This document shows, piece by piece, positions 8,917 to 16,973 of a DNA stretch of 55,308 nt (its first letter is position 1; each line of letters begins with the position of its first letter). A program made the translations under genes and the position numbers. Source of the DNA: Pseudomonadota bacterium (lineage in GTDB: Bacteria > Pseudomonadota > Gammaproteobacteria > Burkholderiales > Rhodocyclaceae); contig JAFEDI010000049.1 of NCBI GenBank assembly GCA_018241725.1, positions 1-55,308 on the forward strand, in the 5' to 3' direction. The notes beneath the pieces were generated by a model, which was not told the DNA's origin, made no database searches, and was given only the letters and a program-made list of their open reading frames with translations.

Positions 8917-9084
8917 TTAGTGCATTGGCGGTTGCGGGACCGTCTGCTGCCAACGAGGGGTAGGCCTGCCCTGAATTTCTATGCATGCTATTCCGGCGAC
9001 GCGGCTAGCTTGTCCAAGCTCTCCAGAATCTGGGATTCCTCTTGCGGCTTCTTAACAATCTAAAGGCGACTTTTCACCGAGGGC

Positions 9085-9200
9085 TTAGGTTCTATGAAGA
9101 AGTCGGAGCCGTGCTAGCGCCTCTGTCGGGGCTTCAACGGTCCCTTGGAGAGCGTTGTCGGTGTCGGCACTGCGGGGACACGGTTTGCGTCCGTCCTTGA
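9085..9200 (-). pseudogene. remnant of a DUF2703 gene
   Basis: On the minus strand this stretch encodes CPRSADTDNALQGTVEAPTE and a few more residues. It closely follows CPRCADTGDALQGAVQALTE of the intact DUF2703 gene at 34174-34584, then stops after about 16 more codons. No start or remaining body is found. The rest of the 446 bp between 8917 and 9362 shows no other recognisable gene. Confidence 0.6.
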
Positions 9201-9362
9201 CTATGTCCGATTGGTTGTTGCTCCAGGCATAGGAAGCGGTTAGTCCGGGCCAAGCCGCCTTGCTGCGATATCTTAAATAAATAAATTCATTGTCTGCAGG
9301 GGGCGCTGTGATATCGTACGCCTCTAATACTAAAATAATCCTTTGTGCGAGGTTTTTCAGAA

Positions 9363-9656
9363 GTGGCGGTCTATGTAGACAACGCAAGAATTTCATGGCG
9401 CGGTCGCCACTGGTGTCACTTGGTCGCTGACACGCTGGAGGAGTTGCACTGGTTTGCAGGCTCGCTTGGGCTTCGCAGGGCTTGGTTTCAGGCTCAAGCA
9501 TCGCTGCCTCACTACGATGTTACAGTCGAAACTCGCTCGATGGCACTAAGTCGAGGCGCGCACGTCGTGGACCGACGTACGCTGGTAATGGTGGGGCGTC
9601 AGCTTAAGCAAGAACTCGCTTATCAAGGCGAGCGGCAGTTGCGCCTCTTCGACTAG
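9363..9656 (+). CDS. DUF4031 domain protein
   Basis: This protein of about 97 residues fits DUF4031: AVYVDNARISWRGRHWCHL, ADTLEELHWFAGSLGLRRAW, FQAQASLPHYDV, and a tail with VDRRTLVMVGRQLKQEL. The family usually begins M-A-V-Y-V-D, so GTG 9363 is preferred over GTG 9345, with CGAGG upstream. Function is unknown; the proteins are common in bacterial mobile regions and phages. It lies 64 bp before the thymidylate-synthase-like gene in the same direction, so it may share its transcript. Confidence 0.75.
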   Translation: MAVYVDNARISWRGRHWCHLVADTLEELHWFAGSLGLRRAWFQAQASLPHYDVTVETRSMALSRGAHVVDRRTLVMVGRQLKQELAYQGERQLRLFD

Positions 9657-9720
9657 ACATAGGTGTAGAGCGCCGAAGACGAGCCCTGGAGTCGAGCGAC
9701 GCGGGAACTGAGCAGTTTAA

Positions 9721-10782
9721 ATGTATATCAGTGCAGATACGTTAGACGATTTGCTGGTTAAAGTTTTTCGCCGCCTACTTCGTAAGAGTGGTTCAGTTGA
9801 AATTAACCCGACTAAGGGTGCTGCAACGGAGTTCAACGGCGTTCTTCTTCAGCTTAGAGACCCTCGCGCTCGACTCAGTCGAACGGAGCAAAAAGGCACT
9901 ATATTTAGTTGCCTTGGTGAGCTGTTGTGGTATCTATCGGGCAGTGATAGGCTTGATTTCATTCGTTATTACATCTCTCGCTATGACGAGTCATCTGATG
10001 ACGGAGAGACGATTTTTGGTGCTTACGGACCTCGGCTGTTTACACCAAGCGGCATTAATCAAGTCGAAAACGTTATTAGCCTCCTGAGAGCACATCCTGA
10101 ATCCAGGCGAGCAGTCATTCAGCTATTTCGTGCAGAGGACTTAGCTGAAGACCTCAGAAGCCGTCGCGAGGACCTCCCTTGTACGTGTACATTACAGTTC
10201 ACCGTACGTAAGTACCGCCTGCACATGCTGGCAATGATGCGCTCGAACGACGCGTACATGGGGCTTCCGCACGATATCTTCGCCTTCACTATGCTGCAGG
10301 AGATTATCGCCCGCTCCCTCCAGGTGGAGCTGGGGTGGTACAAGCACGCTGTCGGCAGTCTGCATCTATATTCGGTAAACACTGACAAAGCTCAGTCCTA
10401 CATTGACGAAGGATTTCAAGAGCGCATCTCGATGCCGCCAATGCCGTTAGGTGACCCGTGGGCATCGATTAAGGAAATTTTGGCTGTAGAAAGCGCGGTT
10501 CGTCTTGGCAGGCGTTTGCCGAAATTAGAGCTTGAGCCGTATTGGGCTGATATTGTGCGACTGCTCCAGGTATTCAAGTTGTCGAAGCCACCGGCAGTGC
10601 GTGGGAGCAAAGAACGCCTTGCAGCCATAAAGAACGAGATGAGTTCCACTGTCTACGAAAACTACATCAACAAGCGCGAGCGCACGTTGGTGAATAGGAT
10701 AGAAAGAGAGCGAACTCTTTTTGACCTAGCGGAGTTGGATGAAAAACAGTCAACAGTTAGGGAAGATGAAAAGAGCGGGTGA
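9721..10782 (+). CDS. thymidylate synthase / dNMP hydroxymethylase family enzyme
   Basis: This 353-residue protein belongs to the fold that methylates dUMP or hydroxymethylates dCMP or dUMP with methylene-tetrahydrofolate. Visible family motifs: the N-terminal FSCLGELLWYLSG, the nucleophile C154 in LPCTCTLQF (PCH..FQF in ThyA), RSNDAYMGLPHD (174-185) and SLHLY (213-217). D185 sits where ThyA has the Asn that reads uracil; T4 dCMP hydroxymethylase has Asp there. The C-terminal 130 residues are charged and unlike ThyA, so this is not the housekeeping enzyme. The next gene starts 33 bp downstream and looks like a thymine-hypermodification enzyme. A modified-base pathway or nucleotide-based defence is inferred. 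Confidence 0.8.
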   Translation: MYISADTLDDLLVKVFRRLLRKSGSVEINPTKGAATEFNGVLLQLRDPRARLSRTEQKGTIFSCLGELLWYLSGSDRLDFIRYYISRYDESSDDGETIFGAYGPRLFTPSGINQVENVISLLRAHPESRRAVIQLFRAEDLAEDLRSRREDLPCTCTLQFTVRKYRLHMLAMMRSNDAYMGLPHDIFAFTMLQEIIARSLQVELGWYKHAVGSLHLYSVNTDKAQSYIDEGFQERISMPPMPLGDPWASIKEILAVESAVRLGRRLPKLELEPYWADIVRLLQVFKLSKPPAVRGSKERLAAIKNEMSSTVYENYINKRERTLVNRIERERTLFDLAELDEKQSTVREDEKSG

Positions 10783-10815
10783 GGTGCTCGCTAATCCACG
10801 CAATAAGCGGTGATT

Positions 10816-11754
10816 ATGGATAATGTGGTCATGAAAGAGAAAGAGCTCGCGGCTAGATTTGAGCAGGCGCTAATCGATTTTCGGTTCAAGGGTAAGTTAC
10901 TACCCGGTCTTGCGACGCCTAATAACGTTGCTGCGCTTGTGGCGCAACTTATCGAAAGTGAGCATCGCATTCGATACGTTTCTCGCATTGCAGAGCGGCC
11001 AATATCACCTAAGCGCCTTGACCCTAAGGATGAGTTGTTCGACCCATTGAGGGCCGCCATTGAACACATGCGGGCTGGGCGCGTGGACGAAGCCTTCTGG
11101 CTGGTTTTCCTGTTTGTCCATTTCGGAAAAAATTTAAAGAGCGGGTATAGTCTCTTGCGAGCCATCTATGGTGCGTTTGAGGATAAATTCATCTGGACGT
11201 GGGAAAAGTACTCTACAGAGCCTGCAGACTTTTCGCTGTGGTTTCATGACAGGCTTCCGCAGATGGACCGTGCGCGTAATAGACTGAAATTCGGCAACCA
11301 CAGAAAGTACGAGAGCATTTACAAGATTGAGCAGGTGTTCGAGAGCTACTTGAGTTGGGTGGGCCCGGAGCGTTCGCATTTGGAAAGGCTAGGTAAGGCC
11401 ATAAAGGAGGTCGGTGATGACCCCAAACGGCTCTTTGATAATCTGTATAACAGCATGTATTCCGACGTTTTTCGCTTCGGTCGTACCGCTGCCTTCGATT
11501 ATCTAACCATGCTAGGTAAGCTAGGTTTGGCGCGCATTGAAGCTCCCTCTGCCTACATTGAGAAGGCCACTGGACCCGCGCGAGGTGTGCGGTTGTTGTT
11601 CGGGGGGGACCCTACTTGCAACATCCCTGCCAAGAATCTCGACGGCCTGGCAATCGAACTCGGTGCGGCGCTGGGGGTCGGTATGCAAATTATTGAGGAC
11701 TCTCTATGCAATTGGCAAAAAAGTCCGGGAGAATTCACTCCATTTCGTGGCTGA
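10816..11754 (+). CDS. probable alpha-glutamyl/putrescinyl-thymine pyrophosphorylase-like protein (clade 3)
   Basis: This protein of about 312 residues is mostly helical. Segments that look conserved are HFGKNLKSGYSLLRAIYGAF, SDVFRFGRTAAFDYLTMLGK, IEKATGPARGVRLLFGG and the end motif IEDSLCNWQKSP. I recall these from proteins named for the phage enzymes that replace pyrophosphate on 5-hydroxymethyl-uracil in DNA with glutamate, glycine or putrescine, but I could not check the match. Pairing with a hydroxymethylase-type enzyme 33 bp upstream supports it. The start could be GTG 10810, ATG 10816 or ATG 10831, with no strong ribosome site. It converges on the antitoxin gene, with six bases between the stops. 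Confidence 0.5.
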   Translation: MDNVVMKEKELAARFEQALIDFRFKGKLLPGLATPNNVAALVAQLIESEHRIRYVSRIAERPISPKRLDPKDELFDPLRAAIEHMRAGRVDEAFWLVFLFVHFGKNLKSGYSLLRAIYGAFEDKFIWTWEKYSTEPADFSLWFHDRLPQMDRARNRLKFGNHRKYESIYKIEQVFESYLSWVGPERSHLERLGKAIKEVGDDPKRLFDNLYNSMYSDVFRFGRTAAFDYLTMLGKLGLARIEAPSAYIEKATGPARGVRLLFGGDPTCNIPAKNLDGLAIELGAALGVGMQIIEDSLCNWQKSPGEFTPFRG

Positions 11755-11760
11755 TGTGTG

Positions 11761-12855
11761 TCAGTCCCAGTTGTAGCGGACCTTTAAATTATTGAAATGC
11801 CCAGGCTTCACTAAGTCTCGGTGCTGTAATTGACCGACAACTATTCCGCGAGAGACCCCCGCGTCCCGTGCGAGCCGAATGATTCCTCGTAAGTTGCCCG
11901 CGACCTCGGGCAATCTATCTTGATGCTCCTTTGGCAGAAGCATGTCGGCGGCGAAGTGATTTGCTTCAGTTTCGCGGTTGGAGTGCCTATCGTTTGCTGT
12001 CTCTAGTATTGGTGACCCTACAGGCCAGTGAAGGAGCAAATGGCCTGCTTCATGGAAAAACGAGAACCAGAAGTGGTCATCCGTCAGATATCTTCCGGAC
12101 AACATTAAGACGGCTTTAGTCGGCTCCGAGAAGTAAGTAGCCCCGCTTGCTCGGCATCCCGACGGAGCTCTGACTACGACGACGGAAACACCTGCAGCTG
12201 CACACAAGCTCTGCAATTTAGGTATGAATTCGGTCGGGTCAGGTATTCGTGTAAGGGCCCGGGCCCCTGCTAGTGCTTTTCGAAACAATTCTGGGTTCCA
12301 GTTCGAACAGTCGAGTTGTTCACTCAAAAGTTCCCCCTGCCGCAGCCAAGCCGCTGTCGCCAGCTCACTTGCGGGATAGGCCTCGGAAGTCCGGAACGCA
12401 ACGCCCTCATTTACCTCACCATAACTCTTGTTCCAAGCATCCAGGCTAGGAACCCCGAAAAACTCAAGACACTTCTGGAGATTTTCTGCGGGTGAAGCGG
12501 ATTCTTCTAACCATCCAAACTTCACCATATCTTTAAGAGGCAGGCCTTTCATCCACTGGAGATGGTGTTCATCCGTGTGGTCAGGTATAACTCCCTCGGC
12601 TCGTAGCTTGGCCCTGTATTGAACCTCTCGGCGGAGCCAGAATGACGCAGTCGCACCGAAAACGTTTGCAAGCCGCTCAGCAACTGACTCAGTGAGAGGG
12701 GCGACACCCTCTAGAAGGTAATCGAGGCCGTCCGGTGAAAGGTCAATGCTCTGAGCCAACTCAGGTGTCGATAGCTGATTCGCAGCCATCAGGTCGCGAA
12801 TCGTTTGCCCCGGCGGAACTGCCCATGCCGAAGATGTGAGGGATTTAGTTCTCAT
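11761..12855 (-). CDS. HigA-type antitoxin fused to ImmA/IrrE metallopeptidase
   Basis: This 364-residue protein has two parts. The N-terminal 90 residues are a helix-turn-helix of HigA type (IRDLMAANQLSTPELAQSI, ESVAERLANVFGATASFW). The C-terminal half is an ImmA/IrrE peptidase-like domain with the zinc motif HEAGHLLLH and the later E of ETEANHFAADMLLP. It follows and overlaps the toxin gene by 11 bp. ATG 12855 is used; TTG 12867 is also in frame. Such proteins repress their operon and neutralise the toxin; peptidase cleavage of a partner is possible but not shown. The order toxin then antitoxin is the higBA order. Confidence 0.82.
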   Translation of the reverse strand: MRTKSLTSSAWAVPPGQTIRDLMAANQLSTPELAQSIDLSPDGLDYLLEGVAPLTESVAERLANVFGATASFWLRREVQYRAKLRAEGVIPDHTDEHHLQWMKGLPLKDMVKFGWLEESASPAENLQKCLEFFGVPSLDAWNKSYGEVNEGVAFRTSEAYPASELATAAWLRQGELLSEQLDCSNWNPELFRKALAGARALTRIPDPTEFIPKLQSLCAAAGVSVVVVRAPSGCRASGATYFSEPTKAVLMLSGRYLTDDHFWFSFFHEAGHLLLHWPVGSPILETANDRHSNRETEANHFAADMLLPKEHQDRLPEVAGNLRGIIRLARDAGVSRGIVVGQLQHRDLVKPGHFNNLKVRYNWD

Positions 12856-13183
12856 TGGCGCGCTCAATGAACAATATTTTTAGGCGTGACACCTGCTTCC
12901 AGTCTAGCTCGCCAGATGAAAGAGAAGGCTGCAGTTGCATACCAGCCTGCGCATGCAGAACGTATCCCCCTCCCAACTGAATGAAAATCTGATGGGGATG
13001 GCTACCGTGCAGCCTAGCTAGCCTTAGGCTCAGTAGGTCATACACCGAATCGGCTGCGCGCAAATCTGCAAGGCGAGTATGGAGAGTTCGAGCAACGTCA
13101 GGCCCGAAGGCACGTCGTGCTGATATTGGGCTCTCACACTGTTGACGAACCCTCTGGTCTTGGAACGAAAGTTGGACCGCCAT
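12845..13183 (-). CDS. HigB/RelE-family toxin
   Basis: This 112-residue protein has the RelE/HigB pattern: VQLSFQDQRVRQQCESPISA, ARRAFGPDVARTLHTRLADL, RAADSVYDLL and a late IQLGGGYVLHA strand. Proteins of this family are ribosome-dependent mRNA interferases. ATG 13183 is preferred to the TTG just before it. It is transcribed ahead of, and overlaps, the HTH-ImmA antitoxin gene, so the two form a type II pair. The family is clear; the exact subgroup is not. Confidence 0.78.
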   Translation of the reverse strand: MAVQLSFQDQRVRQQCESPISARRAFGPDVARTLHTRLADLRAADSVYDLLSLRLARLHGSHPHQIFIQLGGGYVLHAQAGMQLQPSLSSGELDWKQVSRLKILFIERANEN

Positions 13184-13440
13184 CAAGCGATGAGTGGATT
13201 GTGGAAGCCTCTGAGTACTCTCATCTCGGACGCATCATTTTATTGAAAGGGGCGCCTCTCCGACGTAGAAAGGCGCAGGATACCTTCATGATTAGCAACT
13301 CGCAGAGTCCTTGCGATACTACCACCATGCTCTATGGTAGGTGCGTCGGCTCCGGCGACTGCTCGGCGTACTTGAGCTTGTCTTTCTAGCAGAGAATAGT
13401 TTCAACCTCTTGTAATGTGAAATTCTTAATAGAGTCGATG

Positions 13441-13880
13441 TGCCTTGTTGCACAAATGGGTTTGTGGGCGTGATGACCCCAGCCCCAGACGGACTTACGC
13501 TACGGCCACCGTTTCCGGTTCTTTGATGCAGTTCATTTTTGTTTCGACCAGACTGTGTCGTTGGTAGCCGCTCGACTTCTTCCAGGTTCGACGCTCGAAT
13601 CTCTGGTAGGTCCGCAGGGCTTGATTGGCGTGATGCAGCACCACTCTGTGTGCTTTTCCAGGCTTTGGTGCAGGGGCAGTCCAAGCAGGTCTTTGATGCT
13701 CAAGCAGAGCTGGATGGCCACATCGGAGAAAGTCGGTTGATGGCTGCGCTTGCCGGTGGCCGGGTGTAATCTGTCCGCGGGTGCTTGCCTTCCCTCTGGC
13801 TAGAGCCTGCCCGTTGGGACGGAGGGCAAAGCCCATGCACGACAATGATTCGTGACTTTGTGCTACTCAAATAGCAAGGT
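13441..13880 (-). pseudogene. IS5-family insertion sequence remnant
   Basis: The stretch opens with CCTTGTTGCACAAA, typical of IS5-family ends. On the minus strand it encodes FSDVAIQLCLSIKDLLGLPL, a hallmark of IS5 transposases, then in another frame a C-terminal piece GYQRHSLVETKMNCIK. The catalytic middle is missing and the frame shifts, so the transposase is dead. The 250 bp between it and the toxin gene contain nothing recognisable. Confidence 0.75.
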
Positions 13881-13902
13881 GAAATCTTTGAGGCATATCT
13901 GA

Positions 13903-13931
13903 TTGCAATGTTTGGTTACGTCTTGTAATAC
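13903..13931 (+). promoter_or_regulatory. predicted sigma-70 promoter of the five-gene operon
   Basis: TTGCAA (13903-13908) and TAATAC (13926-13931) are separated by 17 bp, about 85 bp upstream of the DUF4236 gene. No other promoter-like pair as good is seen before the operon. It lies just outside the IS5 remnant. Confidence 0.45.
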
Positions 13932-14015
13932 TCCCTAGGTTGAGTTGAAGAGACGCTAGGCTGCGCCACTCGAGAGGGGTCAGCAGCATAGTCTTTAGCA
14001 ATTGGGGAGGAGACC

Positions 14016-15101
14016 TTGGGCCTGACGTTTTCAAAGAGTGTCCGCATCGGCGCTGTACGCTTCAACTTCTCTGGTTCCGGCATCGGGATGTCAGTGGGCA
14101 TTCCGGGGCTTCGCATCGGGACCGGGCCTCGTGGCGCGTACATTAGCGGCGGCGTTGGCGGATTTCGGTATCGGCGTAGTTTAGGCGCTCTTCCGAACAG
14201 AGCCCCTTCCCGATTCGCGGATGAACAGGGCGCTCCGGCCCTTGCAGAGGGGGCTTTCGCACCCGCCATCGTCAGCACTCAGGAACACGACACGCTCAGT
14301 GTTCTGGAACTAACCGATTCGGACAGCGACGGTTTGCTGCAGTCCATGAACGAGCAGAGGCGAAAGACGTCTCTCTGGCCTTTCGTGGCTGGAACGCTCT
14401 TCTTTCTATATTTTCCCTTGACGAGTGCGATGAAGACTTGGCCGAGCGTCTTCCATTTTGTACTCGCCGCCGTGATGGCAGCCGTCGTCGGATGGGTGTA
14501 CTGGCGAGACAAGATGCGGAAGATGACTGTGCTCTTCTTTGAGCCGGATGTCGCCACCGCTGACCACTTCGAAGCTTTGTGTCGCGCACTTTCAAGTGCG
14601 ACGTCCATGCGCAAACTAAGAGCTGTGGTGAGTACCTCACGCTATGCTGACCGCAAATACTCAGCTGGTGCCAGCGAAGGTCTGAAGTTTTCGCAAGTAT
14701 CTTTGAGCTTGGGGCAGGGGCCGGGTGTGGTCGCCAACGTTAAGGTGCCAGTGGTGAAGACAGGGCGGACGACGCTCGCGTTTTACCCGGACAGGATGCT
14801 TGCTTTCCAGGGGAGCTCCGTCGGCGCAGTCGCTTACGATGACCTATCTGTTGTGGAAGAGCGCACACGCTTCATCGAGCACGAATCTGTCCCTGGTGAT
14901 GCCCAAGTTATCGACCGTACGTGGCAGTACGTAAATCGTAACGGTGGTCCTGACCGCCGCTTTAAGAATAATCGCGAGCTGCCAATCTGCGCTTACACCA
15001 AGTTGAATCTTTCTACACAAAGCGGACTGGACATTCGGCTGCTCGGCTCTCGGGAGCATGGCTTTGAGCCTCTTGCAACCGCCCTGTCCGAGATGGCATG
15101 A
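14016..15101 (+). CDS. DUF4236 membrane protein, first gene of five-gene operon
   Basis: This 361-residue protein starts with TTG, supported by GGGGAGGAG four bases upstream. Residues 1-52 are a DUF4236 domain (LTFSKSVRIGAVRFNFSGSG, GPRGAYISGGVGGFRYRR), a glycine-rich beta repeat of unknown role. A low-complexity linker follows, then two membrane helices at about 119-137 and 143-163. A soluble C-terminal domain of nearly 200 residues ends in a strand-rich region with no recognised fold. It could act as a membrane sensor or anchor. A gap of 42 bp leads to the AAA+ gene. It is shared with the system by position and direction only. Confidence 0.72.
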   Translation: MGLTFSKSVRIGAVRFNFSGSGIGMSVGIPGLRIGTGPRGAYISGGVGGFRYRRSLGALPNRAPSRFADEQGAPALAEGAFAPAIVSTQEHDTLSVLELTDSDSDGLLQSMNEQRRKTSLWPFVAGTLFFLYFPLTSAMKTWPSVFHFVLAAVMAAVVGWVYWRDKMRKMTVLFFEPDVATADHFEALCRALSSATSMRKLRAVVSTSRYADRKYSAGASEGLKFSQVSLSLGQGPGVVANVKVPVVKTGRTTLAFYPDRMLAFQGSSVGAVAYDDLSVVEERTRFIEHESVPGDAQVIDRTWQYVNRNGGPDRRFKNNRELPICAYTKLNLSTQSGLDIRLLGSREHGFEPLATALSEMA

Positions 15102-15143
15102 AATCAGCTTTAGTGAGTCGTATGGCTTGCACAAGGAGTAAGT

Positions 15144-16973
15144 GTGGAGCTTAAGAGTCAAGTCACCCGGTGGCAGCGCGATTTCGAGCGGTTCCTTCCG
15201 CTCAAAAGCCAGTTCGTTTTATCGGGCAATGTCCGGGACCTTCAGGTTGTCGAAGTGCAGCCAGAGGTAGTTACCGCTCAACCACTAAATCAGTGTGTCG
15301 CCGCGGTACTCAAGCGCGCTGGATACGCCCATATCACCCTGTTCCAGCCCCTTACGGGCTTCAGCGTAATATCCGGCCGGGGCGAAACTACGAGTAACGG
15401 TGTTGGCTTTTTGGAGGAGCTTGGCTTGACTGCGGAAGGCAGCCAAGGCAGGGCGGGGGCCGAACTGCTTTCAAGTGCGCTGGAGAGAATAGTTAAGCGG
15501 CCGGGAGAGCCGGTCGCACTCATCATCGATTTCGCGGCGCGCTTGCTTACCCGTCCCGCGGACCCGAGTGCAGTGGAACACCACTTGTTTACGCAGGCTT
15601 TGATGCTCTCCCAGCAGGCGGCTCCGCGCCCGGCCGGCGCTGACCGGCGACCGTTCTTCAATACGGTCATCTGGATTGTGGAGAAGGAGAGTGACCTTCC
15701 GGATTGGTTTATCGTGGGAAATCCGCGCCTGCGCCATATACCGGTGCCCCGCCCAGATAACCGAGCACGGCGAGCTCTTGCTCCGGCACTTCTAAAGCCC
15801 CTCGTGGGAGCCGCTCAGGCCGCGGCGGAAAGCCTTAAGAAAGCGCAAGACGAGTTTGTCGACGGCACAGAGGGAATGCTTCTGGTCGACGTGAACGCGA
15901 TTTCAGTACTTGCGCGCGTTGAAGGTGTTCCTTTCGACAAAATCGCCGACGCAGTGCGCCGCTATAAGGTCGGTGTCACCGAAGACCCATGGCTGCAAAT
16001 TGGTCGGGAGAAGATTAAGAGCGCAGAAACCTTCATCAGGCAGCGAGTCAAAGGGCAGCCCGATGCAGTCGTACATATGCTCGACATCGTTAAGAGAGCG
16101 GTGATGGGGCTTGGTGGTAGCGGCCGAGGCGGCCGGCCACGCGGGGTTGCATTCCTTGCTGGACCGACTGGCGTAGGCAAGACTGAGTTAGCCAAGACCA
16201 TTACCAGCCTTCTGTTTGGAGATGAGAGCGCGTACATCCGCTTTGATATGTCCGAGTTCAGCGCCGAACACGCGGACCAAAGATTGTTGGGAGCACCTCC
16301 TGGGTATATAGGCTACGACGCAGGAGGAGAACTCACGAATGCGATTCGTGAAAAGCCCTTTAGTGTGGTCCTCTTCGATGAAATCGAGAAGGCGCATCCA
16401 CGAGTCCTAGACAAGTTCCTTCAAATCCTGGACGACGGCGTGCTCACTTCGGGACGTGGCGACCGGGTGTACTTCTCAGAGGCGCTCATCGTGTTCACGT
16501 CGAATCTGGGCATCTACAAGACGGTTGATTCGGGGGAGCGTGAACTGAATGTCTCTCCACAGGAGCCCTATGCAACAGTCAAACAGAAGGTCGAATCCGA
16601 AATCGAACGACACTTCAAATTCGTACTGAATCGCCCGGAAATTCTTAACCGTATGGGCGAAAACATCATCGTTTTTGACTTCATCCGTGAGGATATTGCA
16701 GACCAGATTTTCCAGCATATGGTAGCCAGTACCCTTGCAGACTTGAAGTCGCAAGAGCTTGAAGTGTCCCTTGCACCTGAAGCGATGAGCAGCCTCCGGA
16801 CGCTGTGCCTCGCAGACCTTTCAAACGGCGGCCGTGGTATCAGGAACCAGGTGGAGGCCCACCTTTTGAACCCTCTCGCCCGCGCGCTCTTCGATATTGA
16901 TGCGGCTCCGGGTAGTTCGTATTTGGTTAGTGCTCTCCAGACTGGCCAGCTTGCACTGGAAGGAGTGGCTTGA
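15144..16973 (+). CDS. ClpA/ClpB-type AAA+ ATPase
   Basis: This 609-residue protein carries one good AAA+ module of the Clp second-ring type: Walker A GPTGVGKT (340-347), pore loop GYIGYD, Walker B with D412/E413 in VVLFDEIEKAHP, sensor 1 IVFTSNLG and sensor 2 GGRGIRN. The N-terminal 300 residues look like a second AAA-like fold without Walker motifs, so only one ring should hydrolyse ATP. It is expected to remodel or unfold a partner rather than act as a standard chaperone, as there is no Clp N-domain and no ClpP-binding loop is obvious. GTG 15144 has AAGGAG in front. The stop overlaps the next start as TGATG. Confidence 0.88.
   Translation: MELKSQVTRWQRDFERFLPLKSQFVLSGNVRDLQVVEVQPEVVTAQPLNQCVAAVLKRAGYAHITLFQPLTGFSVISGRGETTSNGVGFLEELGLTAEGSQGRAGAELLSSALERIVKRPGEPVALIIDFAARLLTRPADPSAVEHHLFTQALMLSQQAAPRPAGADRRPFFNTVIWIVEKESDLPDWFIVGNPRLRHIPVPRPDNRARRALAPALLKPLVGAAQAAAESLKKAQDEFVDGTEGMLLVDVNAISVLARVEGVPFDKIADAVRRYKVGVTEDPWLQIGREKIKSAETFIRQRVKGQPDAVVHMLDIVKRAVMGLGGSGRGGRPRGVAFLAGPTGVGKTELAKTITSLLFGDESAYIRFDMSEFSAEHADQRLLGAPPGYIGYDAGGELTNAIREKPFSVVLFDEIEKAHPRVLDKFLQILDDGVLTSGRGDRVYFSEALIVFTSNLGIYKTVDSGERELNVSPQEPYATVKQKVESEIERHFKFVLNRPEILNRMGENIIVFDFIREDIADQIFQHMVASTLADLKSQELEVSLAPEAMSSLRTLCLADLSNGGRGIRNQVEAHLLNPLARALFDIDAAPGSSYLVSALQTGQLALEGVA

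Noticed and set aside
9721-10782. Housekeeping thyA
   Set aside because: The base-selecting Asn is Asp, the C-terminal third is unrelated and the gene sits on transposon cargo.
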